NCBI GenBank assembly: GCA_947581635.1
Contig: CANPVE010000004.1
Location: 62,001-126,000, forward strand
Origin: an uncultured Clostridia bacterium
GTDB taxonomy: Bacteria > Bacillota > Clostridia > Oscillospirales > Acutalibacteraceae
DNA: 64,000 bases
Direction of reading: 5' to 3'
This document shows positions 50,878 through 60,178 of the stretch, one piece after another. Each line of letters starts with the position of its first letter. Positions within the stretch are counted from its first letter, which is position 1. Position numbers and translations under genes: made by a program. The notes under the pieces were generated by a model, which made no database searches, was not told where the DNA came from, and saw nothing but the letters and a program-made list of their open reading frames with translations.

Positions 50878-50915
50878 GAGAAAAACTCCTAACTTAGTTT
50901 TTTATATCGAACTAT

Positions 50916-50944
50916 ATTATCATACATTCAGATCGATTTGTCAA
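50916..50944 (-). promoter_or_regulatory. Sigma-A-like promoter of acn
   Basis: On the minus strand perfect TTGACA (50939-50944), a 17-bp spacer and GATAAT (50916-50921). Confidence 0.75.
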
Positions 50945-51332
50945 TAATTTAACAAAAATTTAAATTAAATTTAACCATAAAACTAATGCCGGCGCTGACG
51001 CGCCGGCTCCTCAATATTTGGGGTTATTTTTAGATTTGTAATGTAAAAAAACTCCGACCAACTTTATTTCTCCGAGCGAAAACCTCCGATTTTCTTGTCG
51101 GCACTCTTTTTTTCGGCTGAAAAAAATCGGAAAAAGTTTGATTAAAATGGGAATCTTATTTTGTGTTTATCCAAGCCGACCTTTAACCATAGCGCGTTCT
51201 GTCCGCATCGCCAAGAGATGTTCAACATTCCTCGGATTCCCATGTCTTGGGCTAACAGCTACGTACGTTTGGCTTTAGTTTTTCAAAATCAATTTCCGCA
51301 TTTAAAAAATTCATGGTTGATTATAATAAATT
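50945..51332. repeat. Intergenic element near 51.2 kb (candidate ncRNA or interspersed repeat)
   Basis: About 390 nt with no clear gene. From 51171 to 51283 the plus strand can form a rod: AAGCC/GGCTT base, CTGT/ACAG middle, and GCCAAGA-ATG/CAT-TCTTGGGC top, ending with TTTAGTTTTTC. On the minus strand the same bases are open in two frames (for example a run ending RTERAMVKGRLG then stop), the look of a decayed coding or repeat unit. Farther left, CCGATTTT..AAAATCGG (51084-51129) and GCCGGCG/CGCCGGC (50988-51008) hairpins occur. Identity uncertain. Confidence 0.4.
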
Positions 51333-52883
51333 TTAAGCTTTCTCGATATCAGCGAAAATATCAGAGAATTCCATTATTATATCGTTGGCCGTCATGGAAT
51401 GCTGAGAGAAATTATCCGCCGCTTTGTCACCGGCCCTGCCGTGAATATGTACGGCAGCAGCGGCCGCTGTACCGGGGTCCATTCCCTGCGCAAGCAGCGA
51501 ACCCAGCAAGCCCGCCAGCACATCACCGCTTCCGGATTTGGACATACCCGGGTTACCCGTAAGATTTATCATGATACTCCCGTCGGGAGCAGCGCAGACG
51601 GTATTGGCGCCCTTAAGCACCAGATAAACTCCGTATGTCATCGCAAACGACGACGCCACTTCCAGACGCTGAGATTGCACCTCGTCATTTGTCTTTCCAA
51701 CCAGACGCGCCATCTCACCCGGATGCGGAGTCATAATTATTGGAGCTTTCGCCTCGCCTAATACGCCCGGGTTGTCCTTAATGGCATTGAGACCATCGGC
51801 GTCAATTATAATCGGCACTTCTGAGCTGCGTATAACTTCCTCCACAACGGCGCTGACATCTTCGCCTTTACCCATGCCGCAGCCTATCATAACAGCGGTT
51901 GCGCTGCGCATTCTTTCCAGGATTATCGGAAGTGAATTGGCCGAAACCGTTCCGGAACTGTTGCTTTCCAAAAGGACATATACGGGATCGACCAAATTGG
52001 CCGCCACAATGGGGTAAATATCTCTCGGCACAGCCATCTCCACCATGCCGACACCAGACATTGCCGCCGCCTTGCCTGCAAAGGTTGCCGACCCGGCCAT
52101 TCCCATACTTCCGCATATGCACAACAGCTTACCAAATGTACCTTTGTGGGTGTTGCTGCCGCGAACCGGAAAACTTGTACGCACTTTCTGATAGTCGATA
52201 GTAGATATGTGATGCTCCTGCTCCTGGATCAATCTCTCATCTATTCCGATTAACGCAACGTGAACGTGTCCGCAGTAGTCGACAGCGGGATATATAACGT
52301 GTCCCGGCTTCATTGTCGAGAATGTGACCGTATAATCGGCCCTTACGCACGGCTCCACAACCTCGCCCGAATCTGAATCCACACCGCTTGGAACATCGAT
52401 TGAAATTACCGTGCCGCGAGCCAGATTGATCATATCAATTACGTTTTTGAGTGAGTCGCTCACAGTACCGTGGAACCCCACGCCAAATATCGCGTCAACT
52501 ATTATATCGGCTGCCTCCAGCGTCTTGGCAAATTCCTGACGCTCGTTTTCATCCTCAACATAGGATATAGTCTTGATCCCAGACTTCTCGCTCTCATCAA
52601 GCAGCTTGCCGGCATCCTCGGTGGTAGGACGGCCCAATGCCAGCATAACCCGAACCTTCGCGCCGCCGTCCAGCATTCTCTTGGCCACGGCGAAGCCGTC
52701 CCCGCCGTTGTTTCCCCTGCCGCAGACTATGGCTACCGACTTGTTGTTCACGCCGATTCGGTCATTTATAAAGCGGAATGCCGCCGTTCCCGCATTTTCC
52801 ATAAGCTTAATATGCTCAATGCCGCCTTCGTTTACGGCGATATCTTCGAGCTTCTTGGTTTGTGCATTGTTAAGTATCAGCAT
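51333..52883 (-). CDS. nnr: Bifunctional NAD(P)HX epimerase/ADP-dependent dehydratase
   Basis: A 516-residue repair enzyme for hydrated NADH/NADPH. The N-terminal YjeF_N epimerase (about 1-215) has VCGRGNNGGDGFAVAK and FGVGFHGTVSD. The C-terminal carbohydrate-kinase-like domain (about 230-505) has NTHKGTFGKLLCICGS, GCGMGKGEDV, IIDADGLNAI, MTPHPGEMARL, VLKGANTVCAAPDG and GNPGMSKSGSGDVLAG (catalytic GxGD). ATG 52883 with AGGAAT upstream. Confidence 0.96.
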   Translation of the reverse strand: MLILNNAQTKKLEDIAVNEGGIEHIKLMENAGTAAFRFINDRIGVNNKSVAIVCGRGNNGGDGFAVAKRMLDGGAKVRVMLALGRPTTEDAGKLLDESEKSGIKTISYVEDENERQEFAKTLEAADIIVDAIFGVGFHGTVSDSLKNVIDMINLARGTVISIDVPSGVDSDSGEVVEPCVRADYTVTFSTMKPGHVIYPAVDYCGHVHVALIGIDERLIQEQEHHISTIDYQKVRTSFPVRGSNTHKGTFGKLLCICGSMGMAGSATFAGKAAAMSGVGMVEMAVPRDIYPIVAANLVDPVYVLLESNSSGTVSANSLPIILERMRSATAVMIGCGMGKGEDVSAVVEEVIRSSEVPIIIDADGLNAIKDNPGVLGEAKAPIIMTPHPGEMARLVGKTNDEVQSQRLEVASSFAMTYGVYLVLKGANTVCAAPDGSIMINLTGNPGMSKSGSGDVLAGLLGSLLAQGMDPGTAAAAAVHIHGRAGDKAADNFSQHSMTANDIIMEFSDIFADIEKA

Positions 52884-53039
52884 GATTAATTAAATTCCTC
52901 CAAATGTTGTCGGTACAATATACGACAATAAAAGGCAATGACCCCGCACAAAAAGACTTTAAGATCTTGCCCTATTATTATTATTTAAAATGCAATCTCC
53001 GGCATAGTTATTTCTCCTGTCTGTTGCGTATATCATCAA

Positions 53040-53579
53040 TTATTTGCGAAATGCTTCTCGATACACTGTCGCACTCACTGATGATTTCATACCATCCAGC
53101 ATCTTCTGATTTGGCGTAAAGAGCAGCACCGTGTTGGCGTTGGTTTTTTCATCCTTAAAGTAGGCAAACAACGTACCCGGATCGGACTTGTCCGCAGAAT
53201 AGTCAAGAACTCTGCCCGCATTCAGTTTACTTACGGTTTCCGCATCGTACTTGCCGAGTTTTTCAAATGCCTTGACGTCTACTTCAAGCATATTTTTGCG
53301 GCTACTCTTGGCAAGAATTCTGTCGACGGTCAATTCGCCGTTCACCAGCGTATATTCATATTCGACCATTACAACGCGCCTCAAGAGATATACTCCAAGC
53401 GCCACTCCGCAGCAGAACAGCATCGACGGCATCAGGCCCGTGTGGTCAATTACAACGCCGACGGCGTACATCAGCCATGTTAAAATAATACACGGCACCA
53501 CAACGCCGGCTGCTTTTGCAATCTGTACCACATTTAGTTTTTTCTTGACAAGATATTCACACACTACATCGCTTATCAC
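53040..53579 (-). CDS. Membrane protein, DUF6106-like
   Basis: 179 residues. Two transmembrane segments (about 24-44, AGVVVPCIILTWLMYAVGV; about 52-67, MLFCCGVALGVYLLRRV), followed by a cytoplasmic beta-rich domain: EYEYTLVNGELTVDRILAKS, KNMLEVDVKAFEKLGKYDAE, LFAYFKDEKTNANTVLLFTP and LDGMKSSVSATVYREAF. This is the layout of a conserved clostridial family (DUF6106 by my recollection), unknown in role. ATG 53579 follows a 5' UTR of uncertain length. Confidence 0.75.
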   Translation of the reverse strand: MISDVVCEYLVKKKLNVVQIAKAAGVVVPCIILTWLMYAVGVVIDHTGLMPSMLFCCGVALGVYLLRRVVMVEYEYTLVNGELTVDRILAKSSRKNMLEVDVKAFEKLGKYDAETVSKLNAGRVLDYSADKSDPGTLFAYFKDEKTNANTVLLFTPNQKMLDGMKSSVSATVYREAFRK

Positions 53580-53905
53580 TTGAACAACATCTCCGTAACA
53601 AAAATATTTTCGTATATTATATCATATCTTCATGGTGAAAACAACATTTTTTTCAATAAGTTTGAGATTAAAATGATTTTTCAATTATTTTTCACGATTT
53701 ATAAATATAGTCATATTTACGTCAATTTATGAATAGAATTCAATATATCTTTTCATTTTATTAATAAAATCATTAGATTATATTTATTTGTTTGGGTGTA
53801 TAATCATAAGGAAATGGTAATAATTTTGATTTTTTTACAAAAATCATCTTGATTACTCAGGGGAATAGATGTAAAATGTTGTTAGATTACGGAGGTGCTT
53901 AATCT
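53580..53905. other. A/T-rich divergent region ahead of ireB
   Basis: About 325 nt with only the ireB promoter (53849-53877) and a weak GATTTTT/AAAAATC hairpin just before it. No gene seen. Confidence 0.55.
53849..53877 (+). promoter_or_regulatory. Sigma-A-like promoter of ireB
   Basis: TTGATT (53849-53854), a 17-bp spacer and TAAAAT (53872-53877), 28 nt before the start codon. Confidence 0.65.
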
Positions 53906-54151
53906 ATGGACGAAACTATGACCTTCTCTATTGAACAGGACCACGAAGAAGAAATGAAGGCTCTTCTCAAAATTGTGTACGACGCTCTCAAGGAAAAAGG
54001 CTATAACCCTGTAAATCAGATAGTGGGTTACATTCTTTCGGAGGACCCCACCTACATCACCACTCACGCTAACGCGCGCAGTATCATACGCAAGATTGAC
54101 CGTGATGATCTGCTCAGTGAACTGGTAAAGAGTTATCTTGATGAGAAATGA
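53906..54151 (+). CDS. ireB: IreB-family regulatory phosphoprotein
   Basis: An 81-residue member of the former DUF965/UPF0297 family. IreB is phosphorylated on Thr by the IreK/PASTA kinase in Enterococcus and modulates cephalosporin tolerance. The family hallmark is near perfect: [18 protein letters not shown] (phospho-Thr region near the N-terminus), [40 protein letters not shown] and [17 protein letters not shown] lies 12 nt before the ATG. In many Clostridia ireB precedes ruvX/yrrK; here it is followed by a terminator. Confidence 0.95.
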   Translation: MDETMTFSIEQDHEEEMKALLKIVYDALKEKGYNPVNQIVGYILSEDPTYITTHANARSIIRKIDRDDLLSELVKSYLDEK

Positions 54152-54177
54152 TTTCAATTTGTTAAGCATGGGACTGT

Positions 54178-54213
54178 CGGCGGCTTTTCAGAAATGTTAA
54201 GCCGCCGTTTTTG
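54178..54213 (+). terminator. Intrinsic terminator after ireB
   Basis: CGGCGGCTT pairs with AAGCCGCCG, followed by TTTTTG. Confidence 0.88.
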
Positions 54214-54242
54214 CGGGTCAATCAAAATTAAATATTTGTTTA

Positions 54243-54271
54243 TTTACTTTAATCTGATTTTATGTTATAAT
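54243..54271 (+). promoter_or_regulatory. Sigma-A-like promoter of the 54312 gene
   Basis: TTTACT (54243-54248), a 17-bp spacer and perfect TATAAT (54266-54271). Confidence 0.7.
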
Positions 54272-54311
54272 AAGTTTTATATTATTGCGAAATTCAAGGA
54301 GGATGCTTATT

Positions 54312-54590
54312 TTGGAAAACAACTATCTTTGTTATAAAGGCCGTCCGTTAGTTCGTTGCGGCAACGAGATCTATTTTGGCAGCATGAGCGACAAATACAT
54401 TATACTCATAAAAGAAACCGCCGTCAAGAAGGTAAACGACATAGATGTCGGCTCAAGGTTTGAGATCCAGCTTCTCTTCACCGACCCCGACATAAAGGGA
54501 AGAGGCAAAGTTTATAAGACAAGCGAAAAGAATACCTTTGCAGACACTCTTGAACTTGCCGAAGCATGGTTGGAAAGATTTAACGCATGA
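54312..54590 (+). CDS. Small conserved protein of unknown function
   Basis: 92 residues. Start TTG 54312 has GGAGG 9 nt upstream; the ATG at 54303 overlaps that site. Beta-rich first two thirds (YLCYKGRPLVRCGNEIYFGS, YIILIKETAVKKVNDIDVGS), then KGRGKVYKTSEKNTFADTLE and an amphipathic C-terminal helix LAEAWLERF. No signal or membrane segment. Not recognised; the layout is common in small clostridial proteins of unknown role. Confidence 0.72.
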   Translation: MENNYLCYKGRPLVRCGNEIYFGSMSDKYIILIKETAVKKVNDIDVGSRFEIQLLFTDPDIKGRGKVYKTSEKNTFADTLELAEAWLERFNA

Positions 54591-54610
54591 TTCAAGTCTA
54601 AAAGCAAAAA

Positions 54611-54648
54611 AGGCTGTCGCGCTGTGGAACAGTGAGACAGCCTCTTTT
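54611..54648 (+). terminator. Intrinsic terminator after the 54312 gene
   Basis: AGGCTGTC (54611-54618) pairs with GACAGCCT (54636-54643), followed by CTTTT. Confidence 0.75.
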
Positions 54649-54761
54649 AATGTGCGTCAAAACAGCGAAAATGTCAAAAAAACGACTGTTGATGGGCTTG
54701 ATGTGTATTTTATTGATACGTGGCACATGACAATAGCAGCAAAACGGGCTGATATATGCTT

Positions 54762-55529
54762 TTACTTGATCCCGTTATTTAGATTTGAATACAATTTATA
54801 CAGTCCGTAAAACAGCAGGTCTCTATCGTAAATAACCTTATGACTGCACATATGCGTTATATCTTCAGCGCGACCGCCTGTTGCGACAATCGTAATATCA
54901 GTGGCACTTAAAGTTTCACACACCCTCTCAATCATTCCGTCAATCATCGCAGCGTGTGCGGTCAGAGTGCCTATTCTTATGCAGTCAGCTGTATTGGTGC
55001 CGATGACCTTATCGGTTACAATGAGTTCTGTTTCCGGAAGCAAGGAGGTCATCGAAGCCAATGCCTTCATGGAAATGTGAGGTCCGGGTGCAATCAAGCC
55101 TCCGAGGTATTCATTGTCATCATTGATAACGGAAAACGTAGTGGCCGTACCGATGTCAACTACGATAATGGGAGTTCCATATTTGCTTACGGCGCCAACT
55201 GCCCCGGTAATAAGATCGGCTCCCAACTTATCGGGATCGTCATATTTGACGGTAAGCAGCGTTTGAAGGCCGGCGCTTACAAACACGGGACGCTTGTCTG
55301 CAATACATATGCACGCTTGCTTTAAATATCCGTTGATTTCAGGCACGACAGAGGAAATAATAATGCCGTGCGGCATCTCGGCTTCGACGAAATATCTCAA
55401 ATGTTCCCGATGGTACAAATCCGTCTCATTCTTTTTTGTTGGGTATCTGTGATCTTTTTGTACTACACCGTCCTCATCTATCAATGCCGCCACAGTGTCG
55501 GTGTTTCCAACATCAATTCCGAGTATCAT
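54762..55529 (-). CDS. coaX: Type III pantothenate kinase
   Basis: 255 residues, ASKHA fold. Phosphorylates pantothenate, first step of CoA synthesis. Motifs are LGIDVGNTDTVAALID (phosphate loop), DPDKLGADLITGAVGA (Asp catalytic), IVVDIGTATTFSVI and LGGLIAPGPHISMKAL, with a C-terminal TIVATGGRAEDI. The ATG directly abuts the coaBC stop (TAA/ATG). Last gene of the pan/coa operon. Confidence 0.96.
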   Translation of the reverse strand: MILGIDVGNTDTVAALIDEDGVVQKDHRYPTKKNETDLYHREHLRYFVEAEMPHGIIISSVVPEINGYLKQACICIADKRPVFVSAGLQTLLTVKYDDPDKLGADLITGAVGAVSKYGTPIIVVDIGTATTFSVINDDNEYLGGLIAPGPHISMKALASMTSLLPETELIVTDKVIGTNTADCIRIGTLTAHAAMIDGMIERVCETLSATDITIVATGGRAEDITHMCSHKVIYDRDLLFYGLYKLYSNLNNGIK

Positions 55530-56738
55530 TTAACCGACTCCATTCTTACTGCGATAAATGGCGAGCGCTTTATTTAATATCTCGTTGCCAACCTGCTTTT
55601 TTGTGAGAATATCCAAATTCAGGATATCGTCCATTGTAATTATGCTCACCTTATTTGTATCCACACCAAATCCCGCGCCTTCATCTTTCAAATTGTTTGC
55701 CACAATCATATCGCAGTTTTTGGTGTGCAGTTTTTTCTTGGAGTTCTCAATTAAATTGTCGGTTTCCATGGAAAAACCACATACAACTTGATTTTCCCTT
55801 TTTATTTCGCCCACGGCTTTTAATATGTCCTTAGTCCTCACAAGCTGCAAGCTGAGATCGTGATTTTTCTTCATTTTTTCATCGCTGACTGCGGCCGGCG
55901 TATAATCAGCAACTGCCGCAGCCTTTATTAAAATATCACACTCTGCGATGTGATTCATTACAGCATCATACATATCCGCCGCCGATTTGACGTTAATGAC
56001 ATCTGCAAACATAGGCGGCTTGATATGCGTCGGTCCCGAAATTAATGTCACCCGCGCACCTCTTTTGACTGCGTCCTCCGCAATCGCATAACCCATTTTA
56101 CCGCTCGAATGATTTGTAATATACCTGACGGGGTCTATGCCTTCGACAGTGGGACCCGCAGTAACCAATAATTTAATCCCCGTCATATCCTTTTCGCACT
56201 CGATTTCCTGTCTTATATATTCCAGCAAAACATTCTCGTCGGGAAGCCTTCCCTCCCCAATTGCGGCGCAAGCCAGCCGCCCTGCTGCCGGCTCTATAAT
56301 TTCAAATCCGTAATGCCTTAATTTTTTCAGGTTGTCTTGCACGATTTGATTTCTAAGCATATAGGTATTCATTGCAGGCGAAAGAATTATCTTACAGGTA
56401 GCCGCGAGAGCCATCGTGCTTAACATATCGTCTGCAATACCGTTTGCAAGTTTACCGATTATATCCGCAGACGCGGGCGCGATCAACATAACATCCGCCT
56501 TCTGAGACAGCGACACATGGGTTACATGAAATTGAAAATTTCTGTCAAAAGTATCTACAAGGCATTTGTTGTTGGTGAGCGTCTCGAATGTTATCGGATT
56601 TATGAAATTCAAGGCATTTTTCGTCATAACAACATGAACATCTGCGCCTTCTTTCACCAAGGCACTCGCCGCATTTGCCATTTTATAAGCCGCAATGCTC
56701 CCTGTAATGCCCAAAACTACCGTTTTTCCCTCTAACAT
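55530..56738 (-). CDS. coaBC: Bifunctional phosphopantothenoylcysteine decarboxylase/synthetase
   Basis: 402 residues. The N-terminal FMN-dependent decarboxylase (CoaC) has GITGSIAAYKMANAA, HVTHVSLSQKADVMLIAPAS (catalytic His), LSPAMNTYML and the substrate clamp ACAAIGEGRLPD. The C-terminal synthetase (CoaB) has LVTAGPTVEGIDPVRYITNH, SSGKMGYAIAEDAVKRGA, AAAVADYTP, KKKLHTKNCDMIVANN. ATG 56738 with GAGG 6 nt upstream. Joins cysteine to phosphopantothenate (CTP) and decarboxylates it, giving 4'-phosphopantetheine. Confidence 0.96.
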   Translation of the reverse strand: MLEGKTVVLGITGSIAAYKMANAASALVKEGADVHVVMTKNALNFINPITFETLTNNKCLVDTFDRNFQFHVTHVSLSQKADVMLIAPASADIIGKLANGIADDMLSTMALAATCKIILSPAMNTYMLRNQIVQDNLKKLRHYGFEIIEPAAGRLACAAIGEGRLPDENVLLEYIRQEIECEKDMTGIKLLVTAGPTVEGIDPVRYITNHSSGKMGYAIAEDAVKRGARVTLISGPTHIKPPMFADVINVKSAADMYDAVMNHIAECDILIKAAAVADYTPAAVSDEKMKKNHDLSLQLVRTKDILKAVGEIKRENQVVCGFSMETDNLIENSKKKLHTKNCDMIVANNLKDEGAGFGVDTNKVSIITMDDILNLDILTKKQVGNEILNKALAIYRSKNGVG

Positions 56739-56763
56739 AGCCAACCTCATTTCATTCCAGATA

Positions 56764-57156
56764 TTAGAGCATATCCTTTAGTAAACCGTGTTTCTCGTAC
56801 TGTGTTGTTCTGACAATGCGGTTTTTATCGTCGACAAAAACAATATTGGGCGAATACTCCCTGACTTCTTCCTCAGTCATCATAGCATATGCCATAATAA
56901 TTATCTTGTCATTCAACTGTACCTGTCTCGCCGCCGCTCCGTTTAAACAAACCAGACCGCTGCCTCTCTCCCCCGCAATGGTATAAGTCTCAAAACGGTT
57001 TCCGTTGTTAATATCCACAATCTGAACCATCTCATATTCATGGATTCCCGAGGCTTCCAGAAGCTCCTCATCTATTGTAACGCTCCCCACGTAGTCAAGC
57101 TCGGCTTGCACAACAGTCGCACGATGAATTTTTCCTTTAAGCATATTAACCAACAT
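56764..57156 (-). CDS. panD: Aspartate 1-decarboxylase proenzyme
   Basis: 130 residues. It self-cleaves at Gly-Ser in [16 protein letters not shown] to make the pyruvoyl cofactor, and supplies beta-alanine for Pan[17 protein letters not shown] and [21 protein letters not shown] (conserved substrate-side motif) are standard. ATG 57156 with AAGGGAG 10 nt upstream. It lies 121 nt after panC, the widest gap of the operon. Confidence 0.97.
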   Translation of the reverse strand: MLVNMLKGKIHRATVVQAELDYVGSVTIDEELLEASGIHEYEMVQIVDINNGNRFETYTIAGERGSGLVCLNGAAARQVQLNDKIIIMAYAMMTEEEVREYSPNIVFVDDKNRIVRTTQYEKHGLLKDML

Positions 57157-57277
57157 AAATTATACACTCCCTTATACTACAAACGGGTGCGGATTTAGCA
57201 GCTTTACACAAATATCGGATTTTATACGAAATATAATGCAAAATCATAAGACATCATAAGACGTCTATTCATATAAT

Positions 57278-58159
57278 TTAAAGACCGTGCTTATTTGCGG
57301 TATCCAACTGTTTATCCGTCACGATAAAATTATCAATCAACCTCGTCTTTCCTATATAAACAGCCATAGCAACCAGAGTATTGCCTTCGATGGTATCCTT
57401 AATGGAGATATCGTCAAAATCGACAACCTCAACATAGTCGATTTTTGCAAGGGGTTCTGTCAAGATATTTTCTTTCATAGCATTGATCAGCGCTTTTGCG
57501 TCTGTCATGCCGTTATTAACCAATTCCTGCCCCATAAAAATTGTCTTGCTGAGAATTAAGGCAGCTTTCCGCTCTTCCTCGTTCAAATAAGTGTTTCGGG
57601 AACTTTTTGCCAAGCCGTCCTTCTCTCGAACGATTGGACAACCTACTATTTCAACCGGAATATTCAGATCACGAACCATTCTGCGGATTACCGAAAGCTG
57701 TTGAGCGTCCTTCTGACCGAAATACGCCCTATCGGGAGTTACGATGTTGAAGAGCTTGCTCACAACCGTACACACGCCCCTAAAATGAATTGGTCTGCTC
57801 TTTCCGCAAAGTTCTTTGGTAGGTCCGGACATATCTACGAAGGAACAAAATCCGTCCGTGTACATTTCTTCCGCTTCGGGATTAAAGATCAAATCTGCGC
57901 CCGTCTCTTCGCAAAGTCTCGCGTCGGCCTGCAAATCTCTGGGGTAGCTTTCAAAATCCTCCGTCGGGCCAAACTGCATTGGATTTACAAATATGCTCAC
58001 AACTACCTTGTCATTTTCTTCAACAGCCTTTTTTATCAGGCTCTGATGTCCCTCGTGAAGATATCCCATTGTCGGCACAAAACCCACAGACAGACCATGT
58101 GCTTTCCACTCATTTACCTGATCCCTTGTTTCTTTGACAGTGTGTACTACATTTATCAT
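57278..58159 (-). CDS. panC: Pantothenate synthetase
   Basis: A 293-residue nucleotidyltransferase-fold enzyme joining pantoate and beta-alanine. Motifs are VPTMGYLHEGHQSLIKKA (HIGH-like ATP motif), SIFVNPMQFGPTEDFESYPR, FRGVCTVVSKLFNIVTPDRA, YFGQKDAQQLSVIRRMVRDL, and KDGLAKSSRNTYL (KMSKS-like). AGAGAGG 10 nt before ATG. Confidence 0.97.
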   Translation of the reverse strand: MINVVHTVKETRDQVNEWKAHGLSVGFVPTMGYLHEGHQSLIKKAVEENDKVVVSIFVNPMQFGPTEDFESYPRDLQADARLCEETGADLIFNPEAEEMYTDGFCSFVDMSGPTKELCGKSRPIHFRGVCTVVSKLFNIVTPDRAYFGQKDAQQLSVIRRMVRDLNIPVEIVGCPIVREKDGLAKSSRNTYLNEEERKAALILSKTIFMGQELVNNGMTDAKALINAMKENILTEPLAKIDYVEVVDFDDISIKDTIEGNTLVAMAVYIGKTRLIDNFIVTDKQLDTANKHGL

Positions 58160-58180
58160 GGCTTCAAAACCTCTCTGATA

Positions 58181-59008
58181 TTAATATAATTTCTCTATAA
58201 TTCCGTCATCAATTTTATAGGTGTGTTCTTCAGACGGGAAAGATTTATTTTTTACCTCTTGGTCATATTGCTTAAACGCCGCTGTCATCAATTCCCCCAG
58301 ATTGGCATATTTTTTGACAAACTTAGGGGTAAAATCCGAAAACATACCAAGCATATCCTGATATACCAATACCTGACCGTCACAGCAATTTCCCGCGCCT
58401 ATGCCTATAGTGGGTATTTCGAGCCTGCTCGTGATCAATGCGGCAAGCTTTTCCGGCACTGCTTCGATTACGACTGCAAAGGCTCCAGCTTCCTGAACGC
58501 CCATCGCGTCGTCCAATAATTTCATGGCGGCGGCTTCGGTTTTTCCCTGAACCCGATTTCCACCGAGTGAATTTATAGACTGCGGCGTAAGTCCTATGTG
58601 CGCACATACAGGAATACCTGCGTCGACAATCGCCTTGATTTGAGGGCAGACCTCCCTGCCCCCCTCAAGCTTAACCGCGTTGGCCCGTCCTTCTTTCATC
58701 AATCGCCCTGCGTTGACAACAGCGTCATATACGGACGCCTGATAAGACATAAACGGCATATCGGCGATCACCAATGCTTTTTTTGCTCCCCTTGACACGG
58801 CCCTTGTGTGATGAATCATATCCTCCATTGTCACAGAGATCGTGTCATCATAACCGAGAACAACATTTCCGAGAGAATCGCCCACAAGAATAGAGTTGAT
58901 ACCAGCTTCATCCATCAGCTTGGCTGTGGAATAATCGTACGCCGTAAGCATCGAAATTTTTGTGCCTTCCTCTTTTGCCTTGGCAAATGTAAGTACCGTA
59001 TTCTTCAT
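58181..59008 (-). CDS. panB: 3-Methyl-2-oxobutanoate (ketopantoate) hydroxymethyltransferase
   Basis: A 275-residue TIM-barrel enzyme converting ketoisovalerate and methylene-THF to ketopantoate. Motifs are [54 protein letters not shown] (metal Asp), [36 protein letters not shown] and [23 protein letters not shown] 59008 with AAGGAG upstream; the GTG at 59023 overlaps that site. Confidence 0.97.
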   Translation of the reverse strand: MKNTVLTFAKAKEEGTKISMLTAYDYSTAKLMDEAGINSILVGDSLGNVVLGYDDTISVTMEDMIHHTRAVSRGAKKALVIADMPFMSYQASVYDAVVNAGRLMKEGRANAVKLEGGREVCPQIKAIVDAGIPVCAHIGLTPQSINSLGGNRVQGKTEAAAMKLLDDAMGVQEAGAFAVVIEAVPEKLAALITSRLEIPTIGIGAGNCCDGQVLVYQDMLGMFSDFTPKFVKKYANLGELMTAAFKQYDQEVKNKSFPSEEHTYKIDDGIIEKLY

Positions 59009-59044
59009 TATCCTTGGTCGCACTCCTTATTTATATATAATATT

Positions 59045-59920
59045 TTAATGAAAATCATTTAATATTGTTTCCAGTTCTTTATAATCCCTATCTATATATT
59101 TTTCCTTTGATATCTGAATTAGCTCCCGTGAAAGCTCCTTGTATACATTCATTGCAGAAAAATTGCATTCGTTTTTCAATGCTGTTAAATGTTCCTGCAC
59201 AGTGTCTACATCATTTCTGTCAATCGGTCCCGTCAACGCTTCGCAACAGCCGTTTTTTGCAATATTTGCCGCGTTATTCAAAAAAAGCGGAAGCAATGCT
59301 TGTTGAGCAAAACTTTCGGACAGCCCGCATTCGCCAAGCAGTTGTGAAGCCATATGATAAAGGCCAATAACCAAATTACTCGCCATTACAAGAGAGGCGT
59401 GGTATTTGTGCTTTTGCTCGGACCGAATTACCTGGAAAGGATTTTTCAACCTTTGCAGTATTTCCTCTATGATCCACATTTTTTCCGGATTTCCCTCAAC
59501 GGTGAAAAATGCCTTTGACACATCCTTGTAGGAATTTTCCTTATCGTTGATTGCAAATATCGGGTGAATCGAATAGCCACAGGCTCCTGTTGTCTCTATT
59601 CCCGAAAACACCTGCGAAGATAACGCGCCGCTGCAATGACATAATATTTTATCTTTTAAATCACAATTCTTAATCTGTAAAAAAACATCATAAATATTCG
59701 CGTCCGGAACTGTAATAAAGATAATCCGGCTGTCTTTTACGACATCTTGGATTGTATCGTAAAACCTGCTGCGAGTAAACTCTGCGGCTTCACGGGCATG
59801 AGCATATGTCTTACTGTAATAACCCGATATTCTCAATTTATTTGCAAAAAAATAGCGGCCAAGAGTACACCCTACTCTGCCCGCGCCAATAAAACCTATA
59901 GTTAAATTATTATCATTCAT
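59045..59920 (-). CDS. panG: PanG-type ketopantoate reductase (Rossmann plus DUF2520)
   Basis: 291 residues. Rossmann NAD(P) domain with IGFIGAGRVGCTLGRYFFAN and IFITVPDANIYDV, then the DUF2520 helical domain: CHCSGALSSQVFSGIETTGA, GYSIHPIFAINDKENS, KYHASLVMASNLVIGL, QALLPLFLNNAANIAKNGCC and EALTGPIDRNDVDTVQEHL. This is the PanG family, shown in Francisella to reduce ketopantoate to pantoate in place of PanE; no PanE gene is in the operon. First gene of the pan operon; the ATG at 59920 (or 59923) overlaps the stop of an upstream open frame. Confidence 0.9.
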   Translation of the reverse strand: MNDNNLTIGFIGAGRVGCTLGRYFFANKLRISGYYSKTYAHAREAAEFTRSRFYDTIQDVVKDSRIIFITVPDANIYDVFLQIKNCDLKDKILCHCSGALSSQVFSGIETTGACGYSIHPIFAINDKENSYKDVSKAFFTVEGNPEKMWIIEEILQRLKNPFQVIRSEQKHKYHASLVMASNLVIGLYHMASQLLGECGLSESFAQQALLPLFLNNAANIAKNGCCEALTGPIDRNDVDTVQEHLTALKNECNFSAMNVYKELSRELIQISKEKYIDRDYKELETILNDFH

Positions 59921-60178
59921 CATACTGCCTTCTTAATAAATTTATATCGCAGCAATCCCAAAAAATCACCTGACAGAGCCGGGATCGCAAAATTTGCGAA
60001 TGCCGCAGGAATTGCCAAGGGAAACTTACCCAACGGTATATAACGCTCGCGCGGTTATAATTGGGCGCACTGCCTTAAAACACCGATAAGACATCAGTTT
60101 TTAAGGTCTTATTTTTACAGGTACGTATGAATAAAATGCTTGACACGGTACGGCTTCACAGGAATGCCATCCGTGATA
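59921..60178 (-). promoter_or_regulatory. Long leader of the pan operon
   Basis: About 250 nt lie between the promoter (60179-60207) and panG. It forms a stable hairpin CCTTAAAA..TTTTAAGG with inner ACTGAT/ATCGGT (about 60073-60106) and contains a 43-codon start-less frame (59920-60054, ending LLRYKFIKKAV) whose stop overlaps panG's ATG. A cis-regulatory RNA such as the pan motif is possible, but its bulged-stem consensus was not confirmed. Confidence 0.4.

Noticed and set aside
51161..51562. A 133-codon plus frame over the 51.2-kb element and the end of nnr.
   Set aside because: It crosses the nnr C-terminus antisense and shows no ribosome site; the first part is the repeat/ncRNA-like element.
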